Origin: Halisarca cf. caerulea
Taxonomy: Eukaryota > Porifera > Demospongiae > Chondrillida > Halisarcidae
Reading direction: 5' to 3'
DNA: 64,000 nt
Assembly: GCA_963170055.1 (NCBI GenBank)
Contig: CAUJGJ010000444.1
Location: 4,437,118-4,501,117, forward strand
Part shown: positions 1 to 9,199 of the stretch, piece after piece
Layout of the letters: the number at the start of each line of letters is the position of its first letter
How positions within the stretch are numbered: position 1 is the stretch's first letter
The notes under the pieces: model-generated
Told to the model about the DNA's origin: nothing
Databases searched by the model: none
What the model saw: only the letters and a program-made list of their open reading frames with translations
Made by a program: the position numbers and the translations under genes

Positions 1-3
1 GTT

Positions 4-13
4 ATTTGCAAAT
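4..13. other. Example of the ATTTGCAAAT palindrome in satellite A
   Basis: The 10-bp perfect palindrome ATTTGCAAAT stands near the start of nearly every satellite A monomer; exceptions include the monomers at 1474 and 2210, which read AATTTCAAAT. It lies inside the block shared with satellite B, where the matching place reads ATTTGCAACT and is no longer palindromic. It resembles octamer-type binding sites, but that resemblance is expected by chance in AT-rich DNA. Confidence 0.6.
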
Positions 14-947
14 CTTGCAATTTCATGCTATTTTTGACTTCTTATGCTTGTTTCATGCATTGCCAAAGTCATTAAACTTATACCTGCGGTGATTTCTCAA
101 ATAAAGTGTTCCTGACTGAAACAAAAAATCACCAATTTATTTTTCTCAGTTATTTGCAAATCTTGCAATTTCATGATATTCTTGACTTCTTCTGCATGTT
201 TCACGCATTGCCAAGGTCATTAATGTTATACCTGCGGTGATTTCTCGAATAAAATGTTCCTTAAAGAAACAAAAAATCGCAAATTTCTTTTCTAAGTTAT
301 TTGCAAATCTTGCAATTACATGCTATTCTTTACTTCTTATACATGTTTTATGCATTGCAAAGTCATTTAACTTATAGCTGCAAAGATTTACCAAATGAAT
401 TTTTCTTTACTGAAATAAAATTTCGCAAATTTCTTTTCTAAGTTATTTGCAAATCTTGCAATTTCATGCTATTCTTGACTTTTTGCGCATTTTTCATGCA
501 TTGCCAAAGTCATTAAACTTATAGCTGCGGTGATTTCTCCAATAAATTAGTGGTGACAGAAATAAAAAATGACAAAGTTCTTTTCTAAGTTATTTGCAAA
601 TCTTGCAATTTCATGCTATTCTTTACTTCTTATGCATGTTTCATGCATTGCCAAAGTCATTCAACTTATACCTGCGGTGATTTCTCAAATGAAGTGATCC
701 TGAAAGAAACAAAAAATCGCAAATTTTTTTTTCGAAGTTATTTGCAAATCTTGCAATTATATGCTATTCTTGACTTCTCATTCTTGTTTCATGCATTGCC
801 AAAGTCATTAAACTTATAGCTGCAATGATTTCTCAAATAAATTGTTCCTGACAGAAATAAAAATTTCGCAAATTTCTCTTCTAAGTTATTTGCAAATCTT
901 GCAATTTCATGCTATTTTTGACTTCTTATGCTTGTTTCATGCATTGC

Positions 948-1683
948 CAAAGTCATTAAACTTATACCTGCGGTGATTTCTCAAATAAAGTGTTCCTGAC
1001 TGAAACAATAAATCACAAATTTCTTTTCTCAGTTATTTGCAAATCATGCAATTTCATGATATTCTTGACTTCTTCTGCATGTTTCACGAATTGCCTAAGT
1101 CATTAAACTTATACCTGCGGTGATTTCTCAAATAAAGTGTTCCTGACTGAAGCAAAAACTCACAAATTTCTTTTCTAAGTTATTTGCAAATCTTGCAATT
1201 TCATGCTATTCTTTACTTCTTATGCATGTTTTATGCATTGCCAAAGTCATTAAACTTATAGTTGCAATGATTTCTCAAATAAATTTTTCCTGGCAGAAAT
1301 AAAAATTCGCAAATTTCTTTTCTAAGTTATTTGCAAATCTTGCAATTACATGCTATTCTTGACTTCTCATGCTTTTTTCATGCATTGCCAAAGTCATTAA
1401 ACTTATAGCTTCAATGATTTTTCAAATAAATTATTCCTGACAGAAATAAAAAAATCAAAAATTTCTTTTCTCAGTTAATTTCAAATCTTGCCATTTCATG
1501 CTATTCTTGACTTCTTATGCATGTTTCACGCATTGCCAAAGTCATTAAACTTATAGCTGAGGTGATTTCTCCAATAAATTAGTGGTGACAGAAATACAAA
1601 ATGACAAATTTCTTTTTCAAGTTATTTGCAAATCTTGGAATTTCATGCTATTCTTGACTTCTTATGCATGTTTCATTCATTCT
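948..1683 (+). repeat. Satellite A 5-monomer higher-order unit, copy 1 (736 bp)
   Basis: Positions 948-1702 match 1684-2438 at a constant offset of 736 bp with only about two substitutions that I could find (near 1048/1784 and 1378/2114). Neighbouring single monomers are far more different from each other. Five distinct monomer types therefore amplify as one unit. Monomers at 1, 149 and 296 resemble the types at 885, 1032 and 1179, so 1-884 looks like an older, more diverged version of the same organisation, with an extra monomer. Monomers at 442 and 737 resemble those at 1474 and 1326. Confidence 0.92.
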
Positions 1684-2419
1684 CAAAGTCATTAAACTTA
1701 TACCTGCGGTGATTTCTCAAATAAAGTGTTCCTGACTGAAACAATAAATCACAAATTTCTTTTCTCAGTTATTTGCAAATCATGTAATTTCATGATATTC
1801 TTGACTTCTTCTGCATGTTTCACGAATTGCCTAAGTCATTAAACTTATACCTGCGGTGATTTCTCAAATAAAGTGTTCCTGACTGAAGCAAAAACTCACA
1901 AATTTCTTTTCTAAGTTATTTGCAAATCTTGCAATTTCATGCTATTCTTTACTTCTTATGCATGTTTTATGCATTGCCAAAGTCATTAAACTTATAGTTG
2001 CAATGATTTCTCAAATAAATTTTTCCTGGCAGAAATAAAAATTCGCAAATTTCTTTTCTAAGTTATTTGCAAATCTTGCAATTACATGCTATTCTTGACT
2101 TCTCATGCTTTTTTTATGCATTGCCAAAGTCATTAAACTTATAGCTTCAATGATTTTTCAAATAAATTATTCCTGACAGAAATAAAAAAATCAAAAATTT
2201 CTTTTCTCAGTTAATTTCAAATCTTGCCATTTCATGCTATTCTTGACTTCTTATGCATGTTTCACGCATTGCCAAAGTCATTAAACTTATAGCTGAGGTG
2301 ATTTCTCCAATAAATTAGTGGTGACAGAAATACAAAATGACAAATTTCTTTTTCAAGTTATTTGCAAATCTTGGAATTTCATGCTATTCTTGACTTCTTA
2401 TGCATGTTTCATTCATTCT
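1684..2419 (+). repeat. Satellite A 5-monomer higher-order unit, copy 2 (736 bp)
   Basis: This is the downstream copy of the 736-bp unit. The match to copy 1 persists for another 19 bp, to 2438. There the first copy continues with CCTGCGG while this one changes to GCTGCAG at the satellite border. The near-identity of the copies implies a recent duplication right beside the edge of the array. The upstream limit of the match (947/1683) lies inside a monomer, not at a monomer boundary, so the exchange happened within a repeat. Confidence 0.92.
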
Positions 2420-2437
2420 CAAAGTCATTAAACTTAT

Positions 2438-2447
2438 AGCTGCAGCT
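2438..2447. other. Satellite A / satellite B junction, 10-bp palindrome
   Basis: The perfect palindrome AGCTGCAGCT sits exactly where satellite A sequence ends. Left of it the AGCTGC is the normal continuation of a satellite A monomer. Right of it, after a few unassigned bases (GAC), the sequence is reverse-oriented satellite B, recognisable from about 2451. The transition is abrupt, with no transposon or spacer between the families. Whether the palindrome helped form the junction is inference. Confidence 0.7.
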
Positions 2448-3060
2448 GACTTGTTATGCATATTAATTATATCATAAAAATAAAATTTCTAAAGTTAAAA
2501 ATATCTTATAAACTGACTTTGTAACTTTCATTTAAGGCAAATTTCAGCTTAAACAACTATTCCAATGTCTGTTTATAATGATAACGTTGCTAAATTTAAT
2601 TTTATCATAAGAATAGAATTGCAAAAGTTGCAAATATCGTAAAAACTCACTTAGTAACTTTCATTTAAAGCAAATTTCTGTTACCAATGTCTCTTTAAAA
2701 TGTGAACGTTGCTAATTTTAATTTTATGATATGAGTAAAATTGCCAAAGTTACAAATATCTTAAAAACTGACTTAGAAACTTTCATTTAAAGCAAATTTA
2801 AGCTTAAACAACTATTCCAATGTCTCTTTAAAATGTTAACGTTGCTAAATTTAATTTTATTATAAGAACAAAATTGCCAAAGTTGTAAATATCTTAAAAT
2901 GTGACTTAGTAACTTTCACTTAAAGGAAATTTCAGCTTAAACAACTATTCCAATGTCTCTTTAAAAATTTAATGTTACTAAATTTAGTTTTATCATAAGA
3001 ATAAAACTGCCAAAGTTGCAAATATCTTAAAAACTGACTTAGTAACTTTCATTTTAAGTC
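2448..3060 (-). repeat. Inverted, diverged satellite B monomers (about 4.5 units)
   Basis: This stretch reads as the reverse complement of the satellite B monomer that fills the rest of the window: CTTTCATTTAAAG, then GCTTAAACAACTATTCC, then TTGCTAAATTTAATTTTATC, then CAAAGTTGCAAATATCTTA. The CTTTCA landmark recurs at 2525, 2658, 2780, 2913 and 3046. Spacing is 133, 122, 133 and 133 bp; the 122-bp unit lacks 11 bp around 2685, where GCTTAAACAACTA should stand. The leftmost unit is partial and the most altered. These copies carry many private substitutions, as expected for units at an array edge that escape homogenisation. No gene is present. Confidence 0.93.
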
Positions 3061-3087
3061 ATTTTTTAAGATATTTGCAACTTTGGC
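3009..3087. repeat. Inverted repeat at the orientation switch of satellite B
   Basis: Positions 3009-3033 and 3063-3087 are perfect 25-bp inverted arms (GCCAAAGTTGC... and its complement) separated by a 29-nt spacer at 3034-3062. Beyond the arms the symmetry continues imperfectly for about 600 bp, because 2448-3060 is satellite B reversed and the sequence from 3061 on is satellite B forward. A single strand could fold into a long hairpin here. The flip happens at slightly different points of the monomer on the two sides: the reversed copy runs on through GTAACTTTCATTTTAAG, and the forward copy starts at about 3061 with TTTTTTAAG. Confidence 0.9.
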
Positions 3088-3330
3088 CATTTTATTCTTG
3101 TGATAAGATTAAATTAAGCAACGTTAACATTTTAAAGAGACATTGGAATAGTTGTTCAAGCTGAAATTTGCTTTAACTGAAAGTTACTAAGTCAGTTTTA
3201 AAGATATTTGCAACTTTGGCAATTCTATTCATAGGATAAAATTAAATTTAGCAACGTTAACATTTTAAAGAGACATTGGAATAGTTGTTTAAGCTGAAAT
3301 TTGCTTTAAATGAAAGTTACTAAGTGAGTT
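3061..3330 (+). repeat. Diverged border monomers of the forward satellite B array
   Basis: The first two forward units carry private changes not repeated deeper in the array: GGCCATTTTATTCTTGTGAT and ATAAGATTAAATTAAGC in the first, and GTCAGTTTTAAAG and AATTCTATTCATAGG in the second. From about 3330 the units settle into the shared variant set. Such a divergence gradient at an array edge is established for satellites homogenised by unequal exchange, and supports this being a real array boundary. Confidence 0.8.
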
Positions 3331-4029
3331 TTTAAGATATTTGCAACTTTGGCAATTTTATTCTTATGATAAAATTAAAATTAGCAACGTTAACATTTTA
3401 AAGAGACATTAGAATAGTTGTTGAAGCTGAAATTTGCTTAAAATGAAAGTTACTAAGTGAGTTTTTAAGATATTTGCAACTTTGGCAATTTTATTCTTAT
3501 GATAAAATTAAAATTAGCAACGTTAACATTTTAAAGAGACATTGGAATAGTTGTTTAAGCTGAAATTTGCTTTAAATGAAAGTTACTAAGTGAGTTTTTA
3601 AGATATTTGCAACTTTGGCAATTTTATTCTTATGATAAAATTAAATTTAGCAACGTTAACATTTTAAAGTGACATTGGAATAGTTGTTTAAGCTGAAATT
3701 TGCTTTAAATGAAAGTTACTAAGTGAGTTTTTAAGATATTTGCAACTTTGGCAATTTTATTCTTATGATAAAATTAAATTTAGCAACGTTAACATTTTAA
3801 AGAGACATTGGAATAGTTGTTGAAACTGAAATTTGCTTAAACTGAAAGTTACTAAGTGAGTTTTTAAGATATTTGCAACTTTGGCAATTTTATTCTTATG
3901 ATAAAATTAAAATTAGCAACGTTAACATTTTAAAGAGACATTGGAATAGTTGTTTAAGCTGAAATTTGCTTAAACTGAAAGTTACTAAGTGAGTTTTTAA
4001 GATATTTGCAACTTTGGCAATTTTATTCT

Positions 4030-7000
4030 TATGATAAAATTAAAATTAGCAACCTTAACATTTTAAAGTGACATTGGAATAGTTGTTTAAGCTGAAATTT
4101 GCTTTAAATGAAAGTTACTAAGTGAGTTTTTAAGATATTTGCAACTTTGGCAATTTTATTCTTATGATAAAATTAAATTTAGCAACGTTAACATTTTAAA
4201 GAGACATTGGAATAGTTGTTGAAGCTGAAATTTGCTTAAACTGAAAGTTACTAAGTGAGTTTTTAAGATATTTGCAACTTTGGCAATTTTATTCTTATGA
4301 TAAAATTAAAATTAGCAACGTTAACATTTTAAAGAGACATTGGAATAGTTGTTTAAGCTGAAATTTGCTTTAAATGAAAGTTACTAAGTGAGTTTTTAAG
4401 ATATTTGCAACTTTGGCAATTTTATTCTTATGATAAAATTAAAATTAGCAACGTTAACATTTTAAAGTGACATTGGAATAGTTGTTTAAGCTGAAATTTG
4501 CTTAAAATGAAAGTTACTAAGTGAGTTTTTAAGATATTTGCAACTTTGGCAATTTTATTCTTATGATAAAATTAAAATTAGCAACGTTAACATTTTAAAG
4601 AGACATTGGAATAGTTGTTTAAGCTGAAATTTGCTTTAACTGAAAGTTACCAAGTGAGTTTTTAAGATATTTGCAACTTTGGCAATTTTATTCTTATGAT
4701 AAAATTAAAATTAGCAACGTTAACATTTTAAAGAGACATTGGAATAGTTGTTTAAGCTGAAATTTGCTTAAAATGAAAGTTACTAAGTGAGTTTTTAAGA
4801 TATTTGCAACTTTGGCAATTTTATTCTTATGATAAAATTAAAATTAGCAACGTTAACATTTTAAAGTGACATTGGAATAGTTGTTTAAGCTGAAATTTGC
4901 TTTAAATGAAAGTTACTGAGTTTTTAAGATATTTGCAACTTTGGCAATTTTATTCTTATGATAAAATTAAAATTAGCAACGTTAACATTTTAAAGAGACA
5001 TTAGAATAGTTGTTGAAGCTGAAATTTGCTTAAAATGAAAGTTACTAAGTGAGTTTTTAAGATATTTGCAACTTTGGCAATTTTATTCTTATGATAAAAT
5101 TAAATTTAGCAACGTTAACATTTTAAAGTGACATTGGAATAGTTGTTTAAGCTGAAATTTTCTTAAAATGAAAGTTACTAAGTGAGTTTTTAAGATATTT
5201 GCAACTTTGGCAATTTTATTCTTATGATAAAATTAAATTTAGCAACGTTAACATTTTAAAGAGACATTGGAATAGTTGTTGAAGCTGAAATTTGCTTAAA
5301 CTGAAAGTTACTAAGTGAGTTTTTAAGATATTTGCAACTTTGGCAATTTTATTCTTATGATAAAATTAAAATTAGCAACGTTAACATTTTAAAGAGACAT
5401 TGGAATAGTTGTTTAAGCTGAAATTTGCTTAAACTGAAAGTTACTAAGTGAGTTTTTAAGATATTTGCAACTTTGGCAATTTTATTCTTATGATAAAATT
5501 AAAATTAGCAACGTTAACATTTTAAAGTGACATTGGAATAGTTGTTTAAGCTGAAATTTGCTTTAAATGAAAGTTACTAAGTGAGTTTTTAAGATATTTG
5601 CAACTTTGGCAAATTTATTCTTATGATAAAATTAAATTTAGCAACGTTAACATTTTAAAGAGACATTGGAATAGTTGTTTAAGCTGAAATTTGCTTAAAC
5701 TGAAAGTTACTGAGTTTTTAAGATATTTGCAACTTTGGCAATTTTATTCTTATGATAAAATTAAAATTAGCAACGTTAACATTTTAAAGAGACATTGGAA
5801 TAGTTGTTTAAGCTGAAATTTGCTTTAAATGAAAGTTACTAAGTGAGTTTTTAAGATATTTGCAACTTTGGCAATTTTATTCTTATGATAAAATTAAAAT
5901 TAGCAACGTTAACATTTTAAAGTGACATTGGAATAGTTGTTTAAGCTGAAATTTGCTTAAAATGAAAGTTACTAAGTGAGTTTTTAAGATATTTGCAACT
6001 TTGGCAATTTTATTCTTATGATAAAATTAAAATTAGCAACGTTAACATTTTAAAGAGACATTGGAATAGTGTTTAAGCTGAAATTTGCTTTAACTGAAAG
6101 TTACCAAGTGAGTTTTTAAGATATTTGCAACTTTGGCAATTTTATTCTTATGATAAAATTAAAATTAGCAACGTTAACATTTTAAAGAGACATTGGAATA
6201 GTTGTTTAAGCTGAAATTTGCTTAAAATGAAAGTTACTAAGTGAGTTTTTAAGATATTTGCAACTTTGGCAATTTTATTCTTATGATAAAATTAAAATTA
6301 GCAACGTTAACATTTTAAAGTGACATTGGAATAGTTGTTTAAGCTGAAATTTGCTTAAACTGAAAGTTACTAAGTGAGTTTTTAAGATATTTGCAACTTT
6401 GGCAATTTTATTCTTATGATAAAATTAAAATTAGCAACGTTAACATTTTAAAGTGACATTGGAATAGTTGTTTAAGCTGAAATTTGCTTAAAATGAAAGT
6501 TACTAAGTGAGTTTTTAAGATATTTGCAACTTTGGCAATTTTATTCTTATGATAAAATTAAATTTAGCAACGTTAACATTTTAAAGAGACATTGGAATAG
6601 TTGTTTAAGCTGAAATTTGCTTAAACTGAAAGTTACTAAGTGAGTTTTTAAGATATTTGCAACTTTGGCAATTTTATTCTTATGATAAAATTAAATTTAG
6701 CAACGTTAACATTTTAAAGAGACATTGGAATAGTTGTTTAAGCTGAAATTTGCTTAAACTGAAAGTTACTAAGTGAGTTTTTAAGATATTTGCAACTTTG
6801 GCAATTTTATTCTTATGATAAAATTAAAATTAGCAACGTTAACATTTTAAAGAGACATTGGAATAGTTGTTTAAGCTGAAATTTGCTTAAAATGAAAGTT
6901 ACTAAGTGAGTTTTTAAGATATTTGCAACTTTGGCAATTTTATTCTTATGATAAAATTAAAATTAGCAACGTTAACATTTTAAAGTGACATTGGAATAGT

Positions 7001-7200
7001 TGTTTAAGCTGAAATTTGCTTAAAATGAAAGTTACTAAGTGAGTTTTTAAGATATTTGCAACTTTGGCAATTTTATTCTTATGATAAAATTAAAATTAGC
7101 AACGTTAACATTTTAAAGAGACATTGGAATAGTTGTTTAAGCTGAAATTTGCTTAAACTGAAAGTTACTAAGTGAGTTTTTAAGATATTTGCAACTTTGG
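4030..7200 (+). repeat. Satellite B long block, first copy (about 3.2 kb)
   Basis: The order of monomer variants from about 4.03 to 7.2 kb repeats at about 9.2-12.36 kb with an offset of 5,178 bp, falling to 5,174 bp after a 4-bp length difference near 5.05/10.22 kb. Shared rare markers are the CTTTAACTG unit at 4649/9827, the 4-bp-deleted TTACTGAG unit at 4913/10091, the AAATTTTCTTAAAATG unit near 5.16/10.33 kb, the CAAATTTATTCTT unit near 5.61/10.79 kb, and the 2-bp-deleted AATAGTGTTTAAG unit at 6067/11241. Left of 4.03 kb and right of 7.2 kb the variant order no longer matches. Confidence 0.8.
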
Positions 7201-9100
7201 CAATTTTATTCTTATGATAAAATTAAAATTAGCAACGTTAACATTTTAAAGTGACATTGGAATAGTTGTTTAAGCTGAAATTTGCTTAAAATGAAAGTTA
7301 CTAAGTGAGTTTTTAAGATATTTGCAACTTTGGCAATTTTATTCTTATGATAAAATTAAATTTAGCAACGTTAACATTTTAAAGAGACATTGGAATAGTT
7401 GTTTAAGCTGAAATTTGCTTAAACTGAAAGTTACTAAGTGAGTTTTTAAGATATTTGCAACTTTGGCAATTTTATTCTTATGATAAAATTAAATTTAGCA
7501 ACGTTAACATTTTAAAGAGACATTGGAATAGTTGTTTAAGCTGAAATTTGCTTAAACTGAAAGTTACTAAGTGAGTTTTTAAGATATTTGCAACTTTGGC
7601 AATTTTATTCTTATGATAAAATTAAAATTAGCAACGTTAACATTTTAAAGAGACATTGGAATAGTTGTTTAAGCTGAAATTTGCTTAAAATGAAAGTTAC
7701 TAAGTGAGTTTTTAAGATATTTGCAACTTTGGCAATTTTATTCTTATGATAAAATTAAAATTAGCAACGTTAACATTTTAAAGTGACATTGGAATAGTTG
7801 TTTAAGCTGAAATTTGCTTAAAATGAAAGTTACTAAGTGAGTTTTTAAGATATTTGCAACTTTGGCAATTTTATTCTTATGATAAAATTAAAATTAGCAA
7901 CGTTAACATTTTAAAGAGACATTGGAATAGTTGTTTAAGCTGAAATTTGCTTAAACTGAAAGTTACTAAGTGAGTTTTTAAGATATTTGCAACTTTGGCA
8001 ATTTTATTCTTATGATAAAATTAAATTTAGCAACGTTAACATTTTAAAGAGACATTGGAATAGTTGTTTAAGCTGAAATTTGCTTAAACTGAAAGTTACT
8101 AAGTGAGTTTTTAAGATATTTGCAACTTTGGCAATTTTATTCTTATGATAAAATTAAAATTAGCAACGTTAACATTTTAAAGAGACATTGGAATAGTTGT
8201 TTAAGCTGAAATTTGCTTAAAATGAAAGTTACTAAGTGAGTTTTTAAGATATTTGCAACTTTGGCAATTTTATTCTTATGATAAAATTAAAATTAGCAAC
8301 GTTAACATTTTAAAGTGACATTGGAATAGTTGTTTAAGCTGAAATTTGCTTAAAATGAAAGTTACTAAGTGAGTTTTTAAGATATTTGCAACTTTGGCAA
8401 TTTTATTCTTATGATAAAATTAAAATTAGCAACGTTAACATTTTAAAGAGACATTGGAATAGTTGTTTAAGCTGAAATTTGCTTAAACTGAAAGTTACTA
8501 AGTGAGTTTTTAAGATATTTGCAACTTTGGCAATTTTATTCTTATGATAAAATTAAAATTAGCAACGTTAACATTTTAAAGAGACATTGGAATAGTTGTT
8601 TAAGCTGAAATTTGCTTAAACTGAAAGTTACTAAGTGAGTTTTTAAGATATTTGCAACTTTGGCAATTTTATTCTTATGATAAAATTAAAATTAGCAACG
8701 TTAACATTTCAAAGAGACATTGGAATAGTTGTTTAAGCTGAAATTTGCTTAAAATGAAAGTTACTAAGTGAGTTTTTAAGATATTTGCAACTTTGGCAAT
8801 TTTATTCTTATGATAAAATTAAAATTAGCAACGTTAACATTTTAAAGTGACATTGGAATAGTTGTTTAAGCTGAAATTTGCTTAAAATGAAAGTTACTAA
8901 GTGAGTTTTTAAGATATTTGCAACTTTGGCAATTTTATTCTTATGATAAAATTAAAATTAGCAACGTTAACATTTTAAAGAGACATTGGAATAGTTGTTT
9001 AAGCTGAAATTTGCTTAAACTGAAAGTTACTAAGTGAGTTTTTAAGATATTTGCAACTTTGGCAATTTTATTCTTATGATAAAATTAAAATTAGCAACGT
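6300..9100 (+). repeat. Satellite B sub-domain with 4- and 6-monomer periodicity
   Basis: Here nearly every unit has GTTTAAGC, and the variation is confined to AAAATTA/AAATTTA, GAGAC/GTGAC and TTAAAATG/TTAAACTG. A six-unit order starting near 6.42 kb (GTG-AAAATG, two units of AAATTT-GAG-AAACTG, GAG-AAAATG, GTG-AAAATG, GAG-AAACTG) repeats near 7.22 kb. A four-unit derivative follows at about 7.87-8.9 kb. No GTTGAAGC units occur between about 5.3 and 9.3 kb. A similar domain recurs at about 11.3-13.5 kb and in parts of 50.8-54.7 kb. Confidence 0.7.
6337..6360. other. Example of the dyad symmetry inside satellite B monomers
   Basis: GTTTAAGC at 6337-6344 and GCTTAAAC at 6353-6360 are perfect 8-bp inverted arms around the 8-nt spacer TGAAATTT. 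Units with TTAAAATG keep a 7-bp stem (for example 6870-6891). Units with GTTGAAGC have a mismatch in the stem, and units with GCTTTAAA shift the right arm by one base. The same place in hundreds of monomers therefore carries a hairpin of graded strength. A biological role is not shown by the sequence. Confidence 0.75.
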
Positions 9101-9199
9101 TAACATTTTAAAGAGACATTGGAATAGTTGTTTAAGCTGAAATTTGCTTAAAATGAAAGTTACTAAGTGAGTTTTTAAGATATTTGCAACTTTGGCAAT

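Larger units (their letters stand above)
1..2437 (+). repeat. Satellite A, 147-bp tandem array (17 monomers)
   Basis: Head-to-tail monomers begin at 1, 149, 296, 442, 589, 737, 885, 1032, 1179, 1326, 1474, 1621, 1768, 1915, 2062, 2210 and 2357, counted from the recurring GTTATTTGCAAATCTTGC block. Spacing is 146-148 bp, mostly 147. The last monomer stops at about 2437. Landmarks in each unit are the ATTTGCAAAT palindrome near the start, a TATTCTTGACTTCT block, an ATTGCCAAAGTCATTAAACT block in the middle, and a tail of A- and T-runs ending in TTTCTTTTCTAA. Monomers differ from one another visibly (substitutions plus 1-bp indels), much more than the satellite B units further right. The array runs off the left edge. 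Its monomer length equals the DNA wrapped in a nucleosome core, which is known for many satellites but proves nothing here. No gene is present in this stretch. Confidence 0.97.

Noticed and set aside
613..819. 68-codon open reading frame on the plus strand
   Set aside because: It lies wholly inside satellite A, spans parts of two monomers, and its start and end are fixed by where the repeats happen to lack stops. Neighbouring monomers in the same phase do not keep the frame, and its cysteine- and phenylalanine-rich translation resembles no family I know.
1..2437. Octamer or C/EBP-type transcription factor site at ATTTGCAAAT
   Set aside because: The match is to a short AT-rich word repeated only because the monomer is repeated. 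No promoter or transcript evidence exists.
2448..3660. Fold-back transposon or terminal inverted repeats
   Set aside because: The right arm is simply the start of the 61-kb array. There is no target-site duplication and no internal non-satellite sequence. An inversion at the array border explains it more simply.
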